A DNA stretch of 30,746 nucleotides, taken from an uncultured Oscillospiraceae bacterium. Lineage in GTDB: Bacteria; Bacillota; Clostridia; Oscillospirales; Oscillospiraceae. The first letter of the stretch is position 1. Each line of letters begins with the position of its first letter. The position numbers and the translations under genes are program-made. Positions 1 through 7,407 of the stretch are shown piece after piece. The stretch spans positions 1 to 30,746 of the forward strand of contig CAAEKI010000018.1 of assembly GCA_900756495.1 (NCBI GenBank), given 5' to 3'. The notes below the pieces were generated by a model. It was not told where the DNA came from and made no database searches. It worked only from the letters and a program-made list of their open reading frames with translations.

Positions 1-53
1 ATTGCATATTGTATCATCAATTTTCAGATTTGTACACTCTTTTTTTAGAAATT

Positions 54-707
54 TCACGCAACTTTCCCAAAGCGCTGCCTGGCCAGCGTGGAGATCTCCT
101 CCGGAAGGTGGGCGTTATCGTTTTCAAAGACTATGGAGGCCCTGCCGCCCTCCACCTCCAGGCAGGTGACGGCGGTATTGTCGCTATGTCCCAGTGCATC
201 CAGCTCACCAGGCTTCAGTCCGCGTACCGCCCCCTGAAGGCAGCGGATGGCAGAGCCGTGGGAGAAAACCGCCACGCTCTGGCCGGGGTGATCCGCCGCG
301 ATCTCCAGTACCGCCCGAAGCACGCGCTCCTGAACCTGCCAGAAGGTCTCGCCGCCCTCCACGGCAAAGGCGGGAGACATGGCGTTAAATATCCGCAGCC
401 GCTCCCCATCCCGCCGGGCCAGATCTCCCCAGGTGCAGTCCTCCCAGATCCCAAGGCCGATCTCCCGCAGATCCGGCCTGGTCCGCAGAGGAAGTCCCTT
501 GGGCTGACAGACTGCCCCGGCGGTGGTCTTGGTGCGGAAGAGGTCACTGGCGTACACCGCGTCAATAGGAATATTTTGGAACCGGTTGGCCAGCGCGGCG
601 ATCTGACGGTAGCCATTGTCGGTGATGAGGCTGTCGTACCACCCGTGAACCCGGCGGTAGAGGTTGCCCTCCGCCTCGGCATGCCGGATGATGTAAATTC
701 TCGTCAT
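54..707 (-). CDS. Histidine phosphatase family protein (phosphoglycerate-mutase-like)
   Basis: This 217-residue protein belongs to the histidine phosphatase superfamily. Near the N-terminus it carries the phospho-acceptor motif IRHAEAEGN (His9), and the second catalytic histidine is in FSHGSAIR. An acidic stretch, LREIGLGIWED, probably supplies the proton donor. No signal peptide is visible, so it should be a cytoplasmic phosphatase. The family includes phosphoglycerate mutases, alpha-ribazole phosphatases and sugar-phosphate phosphatases, and the substrate cannot be read from the sequence. It lies 56 bases after pyrD on the same strand with no clear terminator between, so it may be the last gene of the pyr transcript. 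The ATG at 707 fits the family N-terminus, but the upstream ribosome binding site is weak. Confidence 0.85.
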   Translation of the reverse strand: MTRIYIIRHAEAEGNLYRRVHGWYDSLITDNGYRQIAALANRFQNIPIDAVYASDLFRTKTTAGAVCQPKGLPLRTRPDLREIGLGIWEDCTWGDLARRDGERLRIFNAMSPAFAVEGGETFWQVQERVLRAVLEIAADHPGQSVAVFSHGSAIRCLQGAVRGLKPGELDALGHSDNTAVTCLEVEGGRASIVFENDNAHLPEEISTLARQRFGKVA

Positions 708-763
708 ACAGAATAAACCTGCTCTCTCGGATGTGTAATTGAAGATACTGCCGTAGCCGCCCC

Positions 764-1684
764 CTACCAGGGGCAGACCGCTCCCGTCAGCTTCGATACC
801 CTGTCAAGACCCTGGTCAGAGGCAATCTGCTCCAATTCGTCTCTGACCTTGACAGGCGCGTAGGGGTCGCTGAAACACGCGGTCCCCACCGCTACGGCGG
901 CGGCTCCTGCCAGCATCAGCTGTGCGGCGTCCTCCCCCCTGCTTACGCCGCCCATGCCCAGGATCGGAATCCTGACGCAGTTGGCCACCTCCCATACCAT
1001 CCGTACCGCTATGGGCAGCACAGCGGGCCCGGAGAGGCCGCCGGTATTCATATGCAGGATGGGCCGGCGGGTCTTTACATCAATACGCATACCCCGCAGC
1101 GTGTTGATCAGGGATACGGCGTCAGCCCCCGCCCCCTCCACTGCACGGGCAATCTCGGTAATGTCTGTGACATTCGGGGACAGCTTGACCATAACAGGGA
1201 CGGAGGCGTGCCGCTTTGCCACCTGAGTGACCTCGGCGGCCAACTCGGGCCTGGTTCCATAGGCCAGCCCGCCCGCCTTTACATTGGGACAGGAGATGTT
1301 GACCTCAATCAGATCCACACCGGCGGCGGACAGCTTCTCGCACATCACGCCGTACTCCTCGGGGGTATTGCCGGAAATATTGGCGATCACCTTCAGATCA
1401 TGCTTTCTCAGTTCCGGGAGCTCATGGGCAATAAAGGAATCCACGCCGGGATTCTGGAGCCCCACCGAATTGAGGATACCCATCGGAGTCTCCGCGATAC
1501 GGGGAGGCGGGTTGCCCTCCCTGGGATGGAGCGTCAGCCCTTTGGCGCAGATACCCCCAAGTTCGGCCAGATCATAAAACTGTCCATACTCCCGGCCGAA
1601 GCCGAAGGTACCTGAGGCCACCACAATGGGATTTTTCAACGTCACACCGGCCAGGTTGACAGACATATCCACCGTCTTAGACAT
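764..1684 (-). CDS. pyrD: Dihydroorotate dehydrogenase B, catalytic subunit
   Basis: The 306-residue FMN subunit of the NAD-dependent type 1B enzyme oxidises dihydroorotate to orotate in pyrimidine synthesis. Visible family features are the N-terminal SVNLAGVTLKNPIVVASGTFG region, the NISCPNVKAGG loop with the catalytic Cys typical of class 1B, the VMVKLSPNVTDI strand, and the phosphate-binding end GMGGVSRGEDAAQLMLAGA. The reading frame is open further upstream, but the ATG at 1684 is the better start: a strong GGAGG site lies about 8 bases before it and the protein then begins like its relatives. It overlaps the end of pyrK by 8 bases, which suggests translational coupling of the two subunits. 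The extreme C-terminus (TGAVCPW) looks a little unusual. Confidence 0.96.
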   Translation of the reverse strand: MSKTVDMSVNLAGVTLKNPIVVASGTFGFGREYGQFYDLAELGGICAKGLTLHPREGNPPPRIAETPMGILNSVGLQNPGVDSFIAHELPELRKHDLKVIANISGNTPEEYGVMCEKLSAAGVDLIEVNISCPNVKAGGLAYGTRPELAAEVTQVAKRHASVPVMVKLSPNVTDITEIARAVEGAGADAVSLINTLRGMRIDVKTRRPILHMNTGGLSGPAVLPIAVRMVWEVANCVRIPILGMGGVSRGEDAAQLMLAGAAAVAVGTACFSDPYAPVKVRDELEQIASDQGLDRVSKLTGAVCPW

Positions 1685-2441
1685 TCCAGTCCACCTCCTC
1701 CGCGGAGAACACCGGCCCGTCTTTACAGACATGCTTCATGGTTCCGTCCGCCATCTGCACGGCGCATCCCAAGCAGGCCCCCACGCCGCAGGCCATCCGC
1801 TCTTCCATGGAGACCTGACAGGGGACGCCGTATTGGGCCGCCGTACGGGCCACCGAACGGAGCATCGGCTTAGGCCCACAGGCCAGAATCATCGTAAAGC
1901 TTTTATCCTTTTCAAGCATGCGCCCCATCAGCGCATCTACAAATCCCTGCTCGCCCAGGGTTCCGTCATCACTGCAAAGGGAAATATCTTTACAGTGATT
2001 GCAAAATTCATCCAGCAGCATCGCCCGCTCTGCAGCGCGGAAGCCCAGCACCGCCGAGGCGCTGCCCCCTGCGTATTTGGCACATCCCAGCATAGGGGGC
2101 ACGCCGATTCCTCCCCCCACCAGGAGCGCCCGCGATCCCCGCTCCAGACGAAAGCCGCTGCCCAGGGGGCCCAGCACGTCCAGCTTGTCCCCCACAGCCC
2201 TGCGGGCGAGCCAGGCAGTCCCGTCTCCGCGGACCTCAAAGACAACCCGCACAAGCCCCTCCTCCCAGTCGCAGATAGAAATGGGACGCCGGAGCAGACG
2301 GCTGTGGCCGCATTTGATATGGACAAACTGCCCCGGACCGGCAATGGCAGCCGCGATCCCAGGGGCCTCCAAAGTAAAGGAATAGGCGTAGTCGTTGAGA
2401 CGGACTGCTTCTGCAACAGAACAAGTCTCTTGAATTGGCAT
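1677..2441 (-). CDS. pyrK: Dihydroorotate dehydrogenase B, electron transfer subunit
   Basis: This 254-residue iron-sulfur flavoprotein passes electrons from PyrD's FMN to NAD. The FAD-binding motif RRPISICDWEE and the nucleotide-binding stretch GGGIGVPPML are present. The C-terminal 2Fe-2S cluster cysteines lie in CGVGACLGCAVQ followed by HVCKDGPVF. I chose the ATG at 2441 because AGAGGAAG precedes it and the protein then starts MPIQETCSVAE. The longer frame starts only at a GTG with a poor context. The gene overlaps pyrD, its obligate partner, by 8 bases. The presence of pyrK indicates the heterotetrameric type 1B enzyme of Gram-positive bacteria. Confidence 0.95.
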   Translation of the reverse strand: MPIQETCSVAEAVRLNDYAYSFTLEAPGIAAAIAGPGQFVHIKCGHSRLLRRPISICDWEEGLVRVVFEVRGDGTAWLARRAVGDKLDVLGPLGSGFRLERGSRALLVGGGIGVPPMLGCAKYAGGSASAVLGFRAAERAMLLDEFCNHCKDISLCSDDGTLGEQGFVDALMGRMLEKDKSFTMILACGPKPMLRSVARTAAQYGVPCQVSMEERMACGVGACLGCAVQMADGTMKHVCKDGPVFSAEEVDWNV

Positions 2442-2541
2442 AGACGGTCTTCCTCTCTCTTTTGACTTCGGGTTAACCGGGGCGTTTTCTGCCCTCACTT
2501 CCGTTCAAAGTGCGCTCCAACGCTCCCTGGGAGATCTCTCA

Positions 2542-2706
2542 TCATCCTGACGTCAGCTGCCGGAACAGGCTCTTATCCCGAATAAGCTTTCCGCACTCAT
2601 CCAGAACGGGAGCCGGGGGCCAGTGCAGTTCCAAATCATCTCTGAGCAATGTCTTCCCCCTCAGCTCCCCCTGCTCTACAGCTCTTCCACAAAAGGGACA
2701 GTCCAT
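2542..2706 (-). CDS. Small CxxC protein inside the pyr operon, function unknown
   Basis: This 54-codon frame begins MDCPFCGRAVEQGEL and ends FRQLTSG. It has a CPFC knuckle at residues 3-6 and one further cysteine at residue 38 in LDECGKL. It is supported by a very good ribosome binding site: GGAGG lies about 7 bases before the ATG, overlapping the pyrF stop region, and the gene starts 16 bases after that stop. The N-terminus resembles the CPFCG or CPYCG starts of short zinc-ribbon proteins such as the DUF6487 kind, but the second CxxC of a full ribbon is missing. It might be a truncated zinc ribbon or a metal or redox protein linked to the Fe-S dehydrogenase encoded next. A 100-base gap with no obvious signal separates it from pyrK. 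Confidence 0.7.
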   Translation of the reverse strand: MDCPFCGRAVEQGELRGKTLLRDDLELHWPPAPVLDECGKLIRDKSLFRQLTSG

Positions 2707-2722
2707 TACTTTCCTCCAGACG

Positions 2723-3646
2723 TCATACGATGGTCACATACTGCCTGATGTCATCCCGCATGGCAATTGCAGCGGCGCGGGAGGCCTCCTGGTAGTCAAG
2801 CCCGTCCTTACCCGTCTTCTGCCAGGGGCACATAAGGCCCCGTGAGGAGTTGATAACGGCCCCATGCCCGTATTTGTTGAAGGCATACTGCACATCCTCG
2901 GCCGTACCGCCCTGAGCGCCGTAGCCCGGAACCAAAAAGAAGGTATGCTCCAGGCGCCTGCGCAGCTCCCGCAGATCGGAGGGATAGGTGGCTCCCACCA
3001 CCGCACCGGCACAGGTAAAGCCGTACTTGCCCTCTGTCCCCTTGCCCAGGCGCTGCGTGAGATCCCCCATCACCTTATAGACCACCCGGTCTCCGGCCAC
3101 CATGTCCTGGAGCTCGCCTGAACTGGGATTGGAGGTCTTGACCAGGACAAAGAGGCATTTATCAAAGGTTTTGCAGTCCTCCAGAAAGGGGTTGATGGCG
3201 TCTGAGCCCATGTAGCCGTTCACAGTGACACAGTCGGCGTCAAAGACGGAAAGATCGCTCTCTCCTATCCTGGTCCTGCCCAGCCACCCGTCGCTGTATG
3301 CCTGGGCGGTGGAGCCGATGTCGCCGCGCTTGATGTCGGCAATGACAAACATCCCCTTCTCCCTGGCGTACCGGATGGTGCGATCCAGCGCCGCCATTCC
3401 ATGCCAGCCCAGCCGCTCATAATAGGCGGCCTGCGGCTTCACGGCAGGCACAATGTCACACAGGGCGTCGATCAGCCCGCAGTTAAAGCGGTAAATGGCC
3501 TCAGCCGCCCCCTCCAAGCTCTCGCCATACGCCTCATAGCAGTCCCTGCGGATCTGGGGGGGGACATACTCGGGCTTTGGATCCAGTCCCACCACAGTTG
3601 GATTTTTCATGGTTCTGATTTTATCCTGCAGTACATCAAAGGACAT
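2723..3646 (-). CDS. pyrF: Orotidine 5'-phosphate decarboxylase (long, type 2 form)
   Basis: This 307-residue enzyme decarboxylates OMP to UMP, the last step of de novo UMP synthesis. The N-terminal VGLDPKPEYVPP and the catalytic IADIKRGDIGSTAQAYS stretch, with the Lys and Asp residues of the active site, are clear. The length matches the long OMP decarboxylase subfamily (about 270-310 residues) rather than the short form of about 235. The ATG at 3646 has AAGGAG about 9 bases upstream and overlaps the pyrC stop by 11 bases, so the genes are probably translationally coupled. The stop at 2723 is followed at once by the ribosome binding site of a small CxxC gene. Confidence 0.96.
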   Translation of the reverse strand: MSFDVLQDKIRTMKNPTVVGLDPKPEYVPPQIRRDCYEAYGESLEGAAEAIYRFNCGLIDALCDIVPAVKPQAAYYERLGWHGMAALDRTIRYAREKGMFVIADIKRGDIGSTAQAYSDGWLGRTRIGESDLSVFDADCVTVNGYMGSDAINPFLEDCKTFDKCLFVLVKTSNPSSGELQDMVAGDRVVYKVMGDLTQRLGKGTEGKYGFTCAGAVVGATYPSDLRELRRRLEHTFFLVPGYGAQGGTAEDVQYAFNKYGHGAVINSSRGLMCPWQKTGKDGLDYQEASRAAAIAMRDDIRQYVTIV

Positions 3647-4931
3647 CTCTCTCTGCTCCTTCCTGATAGACGATCTCGCCGCCTACTATCGTATACTTGA
3701 CCTTGCCCTTGAGCCTCCGCCCGGCAAAGGGGGTGTTGCGTCCCTTGGAGGCAAAGCGCTCAGGTTCCACGGTCCACTCCTCCTCCGGGTCAAAGATGAC
3801 CACATCAGCATCAGCCCCAACCGCCAGGCGGCCCCGGTTCTTCCGGAGAATGCAGGCCGGATTGATGGTCATCTTCCTCAAAATATCAGAGAGCCCCATT
3901 TCGCCTGTGTGGTAGAGCTCAGTAAGGGTTACAGCCAAAGCGGTCTCCAGCCCCACCATTCCGCTGGGCGCTTCCGCAAGAGGCCGCGCCTTCTCCTCGG
4001 CGGAGTGAGGGGCGTGGTCTGTGGCAATGGCATCTATGGTACCGTCCTTCAGTCCATCTATAATGGCTTCCACATCGGCACGGGTACGCAGAGGAGGATT
4101 TACCCTTGCCAAAGAGCCTTTGCTCAGGATCTCGTCCTCCGTCAGGGAAAAATACTGCGGGCAGGTCTCGCAGGTAATCTGCACGCCCTTGCGCTTATAG
4201 CGCCGAACCAGGGCCACCGACTTGGCTGTGGAGATATGGCAGATATGAACCGCCGCTCCCGTCTCCTCGGCCAGCATAGCGTCCCGGGCCACCATAATCT
4301 CCTCGGCAATGGCCGGACGGCCGTTGAGGCGGAGCTGACGAGAAACCCGCCCCTCATTGACCGCATAATTCTTCACCATGTCGGCATCCTCGCAGTGGGA
4401 GAGGATCGTGAGTCCCTGACGGTGCGCCAGGATAAGGGCGTCCCGCATCAGATTGGCATTCTGTACCGGCACTCCATCGTCGGAGAGCGCCACTGCTCCG
4501 GCCCCCTTAAGCGCCTCAAAGTCAGTGAGCTGTTCGCCCTTCTGGCCCACCGTTACCGCGCCGATAGGCAGCACCCGCACGCCGCAGGCCGCTCCCGCTT
4601 TTTCCAGCACATAGTCGATGGCCTCCGGGCTGTCGGTGGCAGGTTTGGTGTTCGGCATACAGGCGATGGAGGTAAAACCGCCCCGAGCGGCGGCGGCCGT
4701 CCCGGTCTCAATGGTCTCTTTATACTCAAAACCGGGCTCCCGCAGATGAACATGCATATCCACCAGCCCGGCACACACGGTCATACCGCGGGCGTTGATC
4801 TCCTGTGCCGCAGGATCCCGCAGGTTGCTGCCGATCACAGCCACCTTGCCGTCCTCCAGCAGAATATCCATTACGCCGCCGATTCCCCCCACGGGGTCTA
4901 CCAGTCTTCCCTGGCGTATAAGCAGCTTCAC
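3636..4931 (-). CDS. pyrC: Dihydroorotase
   Basis: This 431-residue zinc amidohydrolase cyclises carbamoyl aspartate to dihydroorotate. Metal-binding and catalytic motifs visible in order are DMHVHLREPG, the TILSHCEDADM histidine, the VHICHISTAKS histidine and the IDAIATDHAPHSAEEK aspartate. The frame is open far upstream, but the likely start is the GTG at 4931: AAAGGAG lies 7 bases before it and the protein then begins VKLLIRQGRLVDPV, as in the family. The GTG choice also leaves room for a leader containing a hairpin and a promoter. It is the first gene of a minus-strand pyr operon. pyrB, pyrE, carAB and pyrR are not in the window. Confidence 0.96.
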   Translation of the reverse strand: MKLLIRQGRLVDPVGGIGGVMDILLEDGKVAVIGSNLRDPAAQEINARGMTVCAGLVDMHVHLREPGFEYKETIETGTAAAARGGFTSIACMPNTKPATDSPEAIDYVLEKAGAACGVRVLPIGAVTVGQKGEQLTDFEALKGAGAVALSDDGVPVQNANLMRDALILAHRQGLTILSHCEDADMVKNYAVNEGRVSRQLRLNGRPAIAEEIMVARDAMLAEETGAAVHICHISTAKSVALVRRYKRKGVQITCETCPQYFSLTEDEILSKGSLARVNPPLRTRADVEAIIDGLKDGTIDAIATDHAPHSAEEKARPLAEAPSGMVGLETALAVTLTELYHTGEMGLSDILRKMTINPACILRKNRGRLAVGADADVVIFDPEEEWTVEPERFASKGRNTPFAGRRLKGKVKYTIVGGEIVYQEGAERDVL

Positions 4932-4957
4932 AATCTCACTCCTTTCGGTATTGGGAC

Positions 4958-4996
4958 ATGGAAAAAGGGCCCGGGTCCTCCCCCGCCCTTTTCCAT
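4958..4996 (-). terminator. Hairpin in the pyr operon leader, possible attenuator
   Basis: On the minus strand ATGGAAAAGGGC can pair with GCCCTTTTTCCAT across a loop of about 14 GC-rich bases. The A and U tracts sit inside the stem, so a shorter GGGC/GCCC hairpin followed by five U residues would resemble an intrinsic terminator. It lies between the predicted promoter and the pyrC ribosome binding site, where many pyrimidine operons have an attenuator. I see no convincing competing antiterminator and no clear PyrR-binding loop, so the regulatory role is inferred. Confidence 0.5.
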
Positions 4997-5022
4997 CCAG
5001 AGTCATTTCATACATCAAGTAC

Positions 5023-5051
5023 ATTATATATGGAATCGCTTTTTTTAGCAA
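5023..5051 (-). promoter_or_regulatory. Predicted promoter of the pyr operon
   Basis: On the minus strand a TTGCTA -35 box (5046-5051) and a perfect TATAAT -10 box (5023-5028) are separated by 17 bases. Transcription should start near 5015, giving a leader of about 85 bases before the pyrC GTG at 4931. The spacing and the -10 match are those of a strong housekeeping promoter. Confidence 0.75.
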
Positions 5052-5128
5052 TGGATTTTTCACGTAAACTGGGCACAATATCGTCAGACGGCTGATGCCG
5101 AATGAATGCAAATGAGGAGGAAGCAGTT

Positions 5129-5305
5129 ATGAGTCACCATCCCTTTTGGAGGGGCGTAGGCCTGGGCGCACTGGCCGGAGCGGCTATCGCCGTAGGCCTG
5201 TCTATGACTCCCAAGGACCGCAATGCCGTAAAGCGCAGCGCCCGCCGGGCCGCCCGTGCCGTGGAGCACGCCGTGGAAGATGTTACCGACAGCATCGGTA
5301 TTTGA
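5129..5305 (+). CDS. Small single-pass membrane protein, YtxH-like
   Basis: This 58-residue protein begins MSHHPFWRGVG. It has one glycine- and alanine-rich hydrophobic segment at about residues 8-24, then a basic helix (KDRNAVKRSARRAARAVEH) and an acidic tail. This layout resembles short YtxH-like envelope proteins, but I cannot assign a function. The ATG at 5129 was chosen because GAGGAGGAAG sits 6-10 bases upstream, while the earlier in-frame ATG at 5102 lacks such a site. It is divergent from the pyr operon and convergent with ribokinase, and a hairpin terminator lies downstream. No convincing promoter was found upstream. Confidence 0.7.
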   Translation: MSHHPFWRGVGLGALAGAAIAVGLSMTPKDRNAVKRSARRAARAVEHAVEDVTDSIGI

Positions 5306-5341
5306 GTGCAACGGCAGGCGCAGTAGCGGCGTCTAGAAAAA

Positions 5342-5386
5342 ATACCGCGGTCAGGAGCCACAAGTTCGGGCTCTTGACCGCGGTAT
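5342..5386. terminator. Hairpin terminator between ribokinase and the small membrane gene
   Basis: An 18-bp stem pairs 5342-5359 with 5369-5386, with one G-T pair and a loop of about 9 bases. On the minus strand it follows the ribokinase stop by 5 bases and ends in a T-rich run (TATTTTTTCT), the usual form of an intrinsic terminator. On the plus strand a weaker T run follows, so it may also stop transcripts of the small membrane gene. The stem shares GCGGTCAG and GAGCC with the hairpin at 15575-15624. Confidence 0.85.
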
Positions 5387-5391
5387 CACTT

Positions 5392-6294
5392 TTACGCCTG
5401 AGACTGCAGCTCACGCCAGGTAGGCAGAGATGGCTGCGCGCCGTGCTTTTGCACCGCATAGGCTGCTGTATCCTGGCCGATCCGGACAGCCTCCTCTATT
5501 GTGTATCCCTGCTCCAGACCATGTGCCAGCCCGCCCAGGAACGCATCTCCTGCCGCAGTGGTGTCCACCGCGGTTACCTTCCGCGCCGGATAAAATGATA
5601 CGCCCTTAGGTCCCGCCAGCATGGCGCCGCGCTCTCCAAGTGTCACGACAACCAGTCCGGCTCCTCCGGCTCGCAATATCCCGGCCGCTTTTTCCAACTC
5701 CGCTTCACTCTCACAGGGCAGTCCCGTCAGCATAGCCAGCTCAATCTGGTTGGGTGCCAGAATATCGGTACAGCGCAGTATTTTCTCGGTCAGCGGCCGG
5801 GCTGGCGCTGGGTTCAGTAGCGTTTTGCACCCTGCCGCTCGGGCGCGGCAGAGTGCGGCTTCTACCACAGGTATCGGCACCTCCAATTGGAACATCATCA
5901 AGGATGCCTCTCTGAAACAGTCAGCCGCCCGGTCCAGGTCCTCCTCTGTCAGCGCAAAGTTGCTGCCCGGCACTACTACGATATTGTTGTGCCCTGCCCT
6001 GTCCACTTGGATCAGCGCAATTCCGCTCTCACACGTCCCGGTGCGCCGGATATAGGCGGTGTCCACACCGTTCTCCCGTAGCCCCTGCTCCAAGGCGTCC
6101 CCAAAGGCGTCTTTACCAAGGCAGCCCACAAAAGCCACCCGGCTGCCCAATCTGGCTGCCGCTACCGCCTGGTTGGCCCCTTTTCCCCCGGGGCTCTGGG
6201 CAAAGGATGTCCCCAGGACAGTCTCACCTACGGCCGGAATCACTGGGACATGTACCGACAGATCCATATTAATGCTGCCCACCACTGCTATCAT
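5392..6294 (-). CDS. rbsK: Ribokinase
   Basis: This 300-residue PfkB-family kinase is expected to convert ribose to ribose 5-phosphate in the cytoplasm. Family marks are the N-terminal VVGSINMDL, the sugar-binding SPGGKGANQAVAAARLG, and the C-terminal DTTAAGDAFLGGL, which holds the anion hole and catalytic Asp. These match ribokinase better than fructokinase or adenosine kinase. The start at 6294 has AAGGAG about 7 bases upstream and begins 3 bases after the stop of the preceding ATPase gene. It is the last gene of the minus-strand transport operon and is followed directly by a terminator. Together with the nucleoside hydrolase at the head of the operon it points to ribose released from a nucleoside as the end product. 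Confidence 0.92.
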   Translation of the reverse strand: MIAVVGSINMDLSVHVPVIPAVGETVLGTSFAQSPGGKGANQAVAAARLGSRVAFVGCLGKDAFGDALEQGLRENGVDTAYIRRTGTCESGIALIQVDRAGHNNIVVVPGSNFALTEEDLDRAADCFREASLMMFQLEVPIPVVEAALCRARAAGCKTLLNPAPARPLTEKILRCTDILAPNQIELAMLTGLPCESEAELEKAAGILRAGGAGLVVVTLGERGAMLAGPKGVSFYPARKVTAVDTTAAGDAFLGGLAHGLEQGYTIEEAVRIGQDTAAYAVQKHGAQPSLPTWRELQSQA

Positions 6295-6297
6295 GGT

Positions 6298-7407
6298 TTA
6301 TTGCTCCTTTTCATCCGCAGGAATGATACGCAGGCCGCTCTCCCCGTCAAACAGGTGGATTCGCTCCGGGCTAATCCGGAAATAAATCTCGTCGTCAGAG
6401 AGCCAGTCGGTCAGGTGTCCGTCCCTCTCAGCTCTGAGGATGGTGTCGCCGGCCCTGATGCTTACAATTGTGGTCTCGCCCAGCGCCTCCACCACGTAGA
6501 CGCTGCCCCTCCGGTAATCTTCCAGAGGCTCATGGGAGATCTCCACGTCATGGGGACGCACGCCGAAGACAACCTGTGCGCCTTCACGGATGTTATCGCC
6601 ATATCGGCGGACCGGTTCAAAAAGCGCCCCATCCTTTACAACCCGCAGTTCTCCATCCTCTCTGCGAATCACGCTTTCAATCAGGTTCATCTGCGGCGTA
6701 CCGATAAAACCCGCCACAAAGAGGTTCACCGGGCGGTAGTAAACTTCGTCGGGCGTGCCGATCTGCTGCATTCGCCCCTGATCCATAATCAGAATGTGGT
6801 CTGCCATTGTCATGGCCTCAATTTGATCGTGGGTCACATAGATGGTTGTCAACCCCAACTGGTCGTGGAGCCGCTTGATGACGCTACGCATATTGCTGCG
6901 CATTCTGGCGTCGAGATGGGATAGCGGCTCATCCATAATGGTCACATCCGGGTTGCGCACCAGAGCTCTGGCGATGGAAACCCGCTGCTTCTGTCCGCTG
7001 GATAGGGCCGCCGGCTGAAAGGTAAGCACATTGGTCAGCCGCAGCTTCCGGGCGATGGCGCACACCTTATCCTTTATCTCCTCCTCGGGCACCCTGTGGA
7101 TACGCAGGGGATAGGCAATGTTGTCAAAAATCGTAAAGTTGGGGTAAAGGCCGTAATTTTCAAAGGACATTGCCACATTTCTCTCCCGTGAGGACAGGTC
7201 GTTGACCCGTTTGCCGCCGATGAGCACGTCCCCCTCCGAGATCTCCTCCAGCCCGGCCAGCATCCGCAGAGAGGAGGTCTTACCGCAGCCTGAGGGGCCC
7301 AGGATGGCGAAAAACTCTCCGCTCCGGCAGACAAAGGACAGTTCCTGTACGGCCCGCACTTTTTTATCGTAGACCTTACATACCTGTCGGAATTCCACCT
7401 CAGCCAT
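6298..7407 (-). CDS. Carbohydrate-type ABC transporter ATPase, first of a pair
   Basis: This 369-residue MalK-like ATPase has Walker A GPSGCGKT (37-44), signature LSSGQ (135-139), Walker B TIMDE (156-160) and the H-loop His193. A C-terminal regulatory OB-type domain follows from about residue 240. Two residues differ from the norm: the Q-loop reads SFENYGLYPN with Glu83 where glutamine is usual, and the signature is LSSGQ rather than LSGGQ. The ATG at 7407 has GGGGGA upstream and gives a family-like MAEVEFRQVCKVY start, so the longer frame was rejected. It overlaps the second ATPase gene by 8 bases. The two ATPases probably form a heterodimer driving the two permeases encoded upstream. Confidence 0.92.
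   Translation of the reverse strand: MAEVEFRQVCKVYDKKVRAVQELSFVCRSGEFFAILGPSGCGKTSSLRMLAGLEEISEGDVLIGGKRVNDLSSRERNVAMSFENYGLYPNFTIFDNIAYPLRIHRVPEEEIKDKVCAIARKLRLTNVLTFQPAALSSGQKQRVSIARALVRNPDVTIMDEPLSHLDARMRSNMRSVIKRLHDQLGLTTIYVTHDQIEAMTMADHILIMDQGRMQQIGTPDEVYYRPVNLFVAGFIGTPQMNLIESVIRREDGELRVVKDGALFEPVRRYGDNIREGAQVVFGVRPHDVEISHEPLEDYRRGSVYVVEALGETTIVSIRAGDTILRAERDGHLTDWLSDDEIYFRISPERIHLFDGESGLRIIPADEKEQ

Noticed and set aside
1..53. Promoter-like AT-rich stretch at the left edge
   Set aside because: A TACAAT hexamer is present on the minus strand but no good -35 box at proper spacing, and the downstream gene is outside the window.
1685..1732. Upstream extension of pyrD to 1732
   Set aside because: The extra 16 residues do not resemble PyrD and would lengthen the overlap with pyrK. 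The ATG at 1684 has a strong ribosome binding site.
2442..2541. A second promoter or small gene in the gap before pyrK
   Set aside because: Only a weak GGGC/GCCC stem and no paired -35/-10 boxes or frame with a ribosome binding site were seen.
3609..5048. A 479-codon plus-strand frame opposite pyrC
   Set aside because: It covers pyrC and its leader and promoter region and has no family-like motif. It is a mirror effect of the GC-rich coding strand.
4932..5111. N-terminal extension of dihydroorotase to 5111
   Set aside because: The extension runs through the leader hairpin and promoter and does not match the family, and a GTG with a good ribosome binding site at 4931 gives the normal length.
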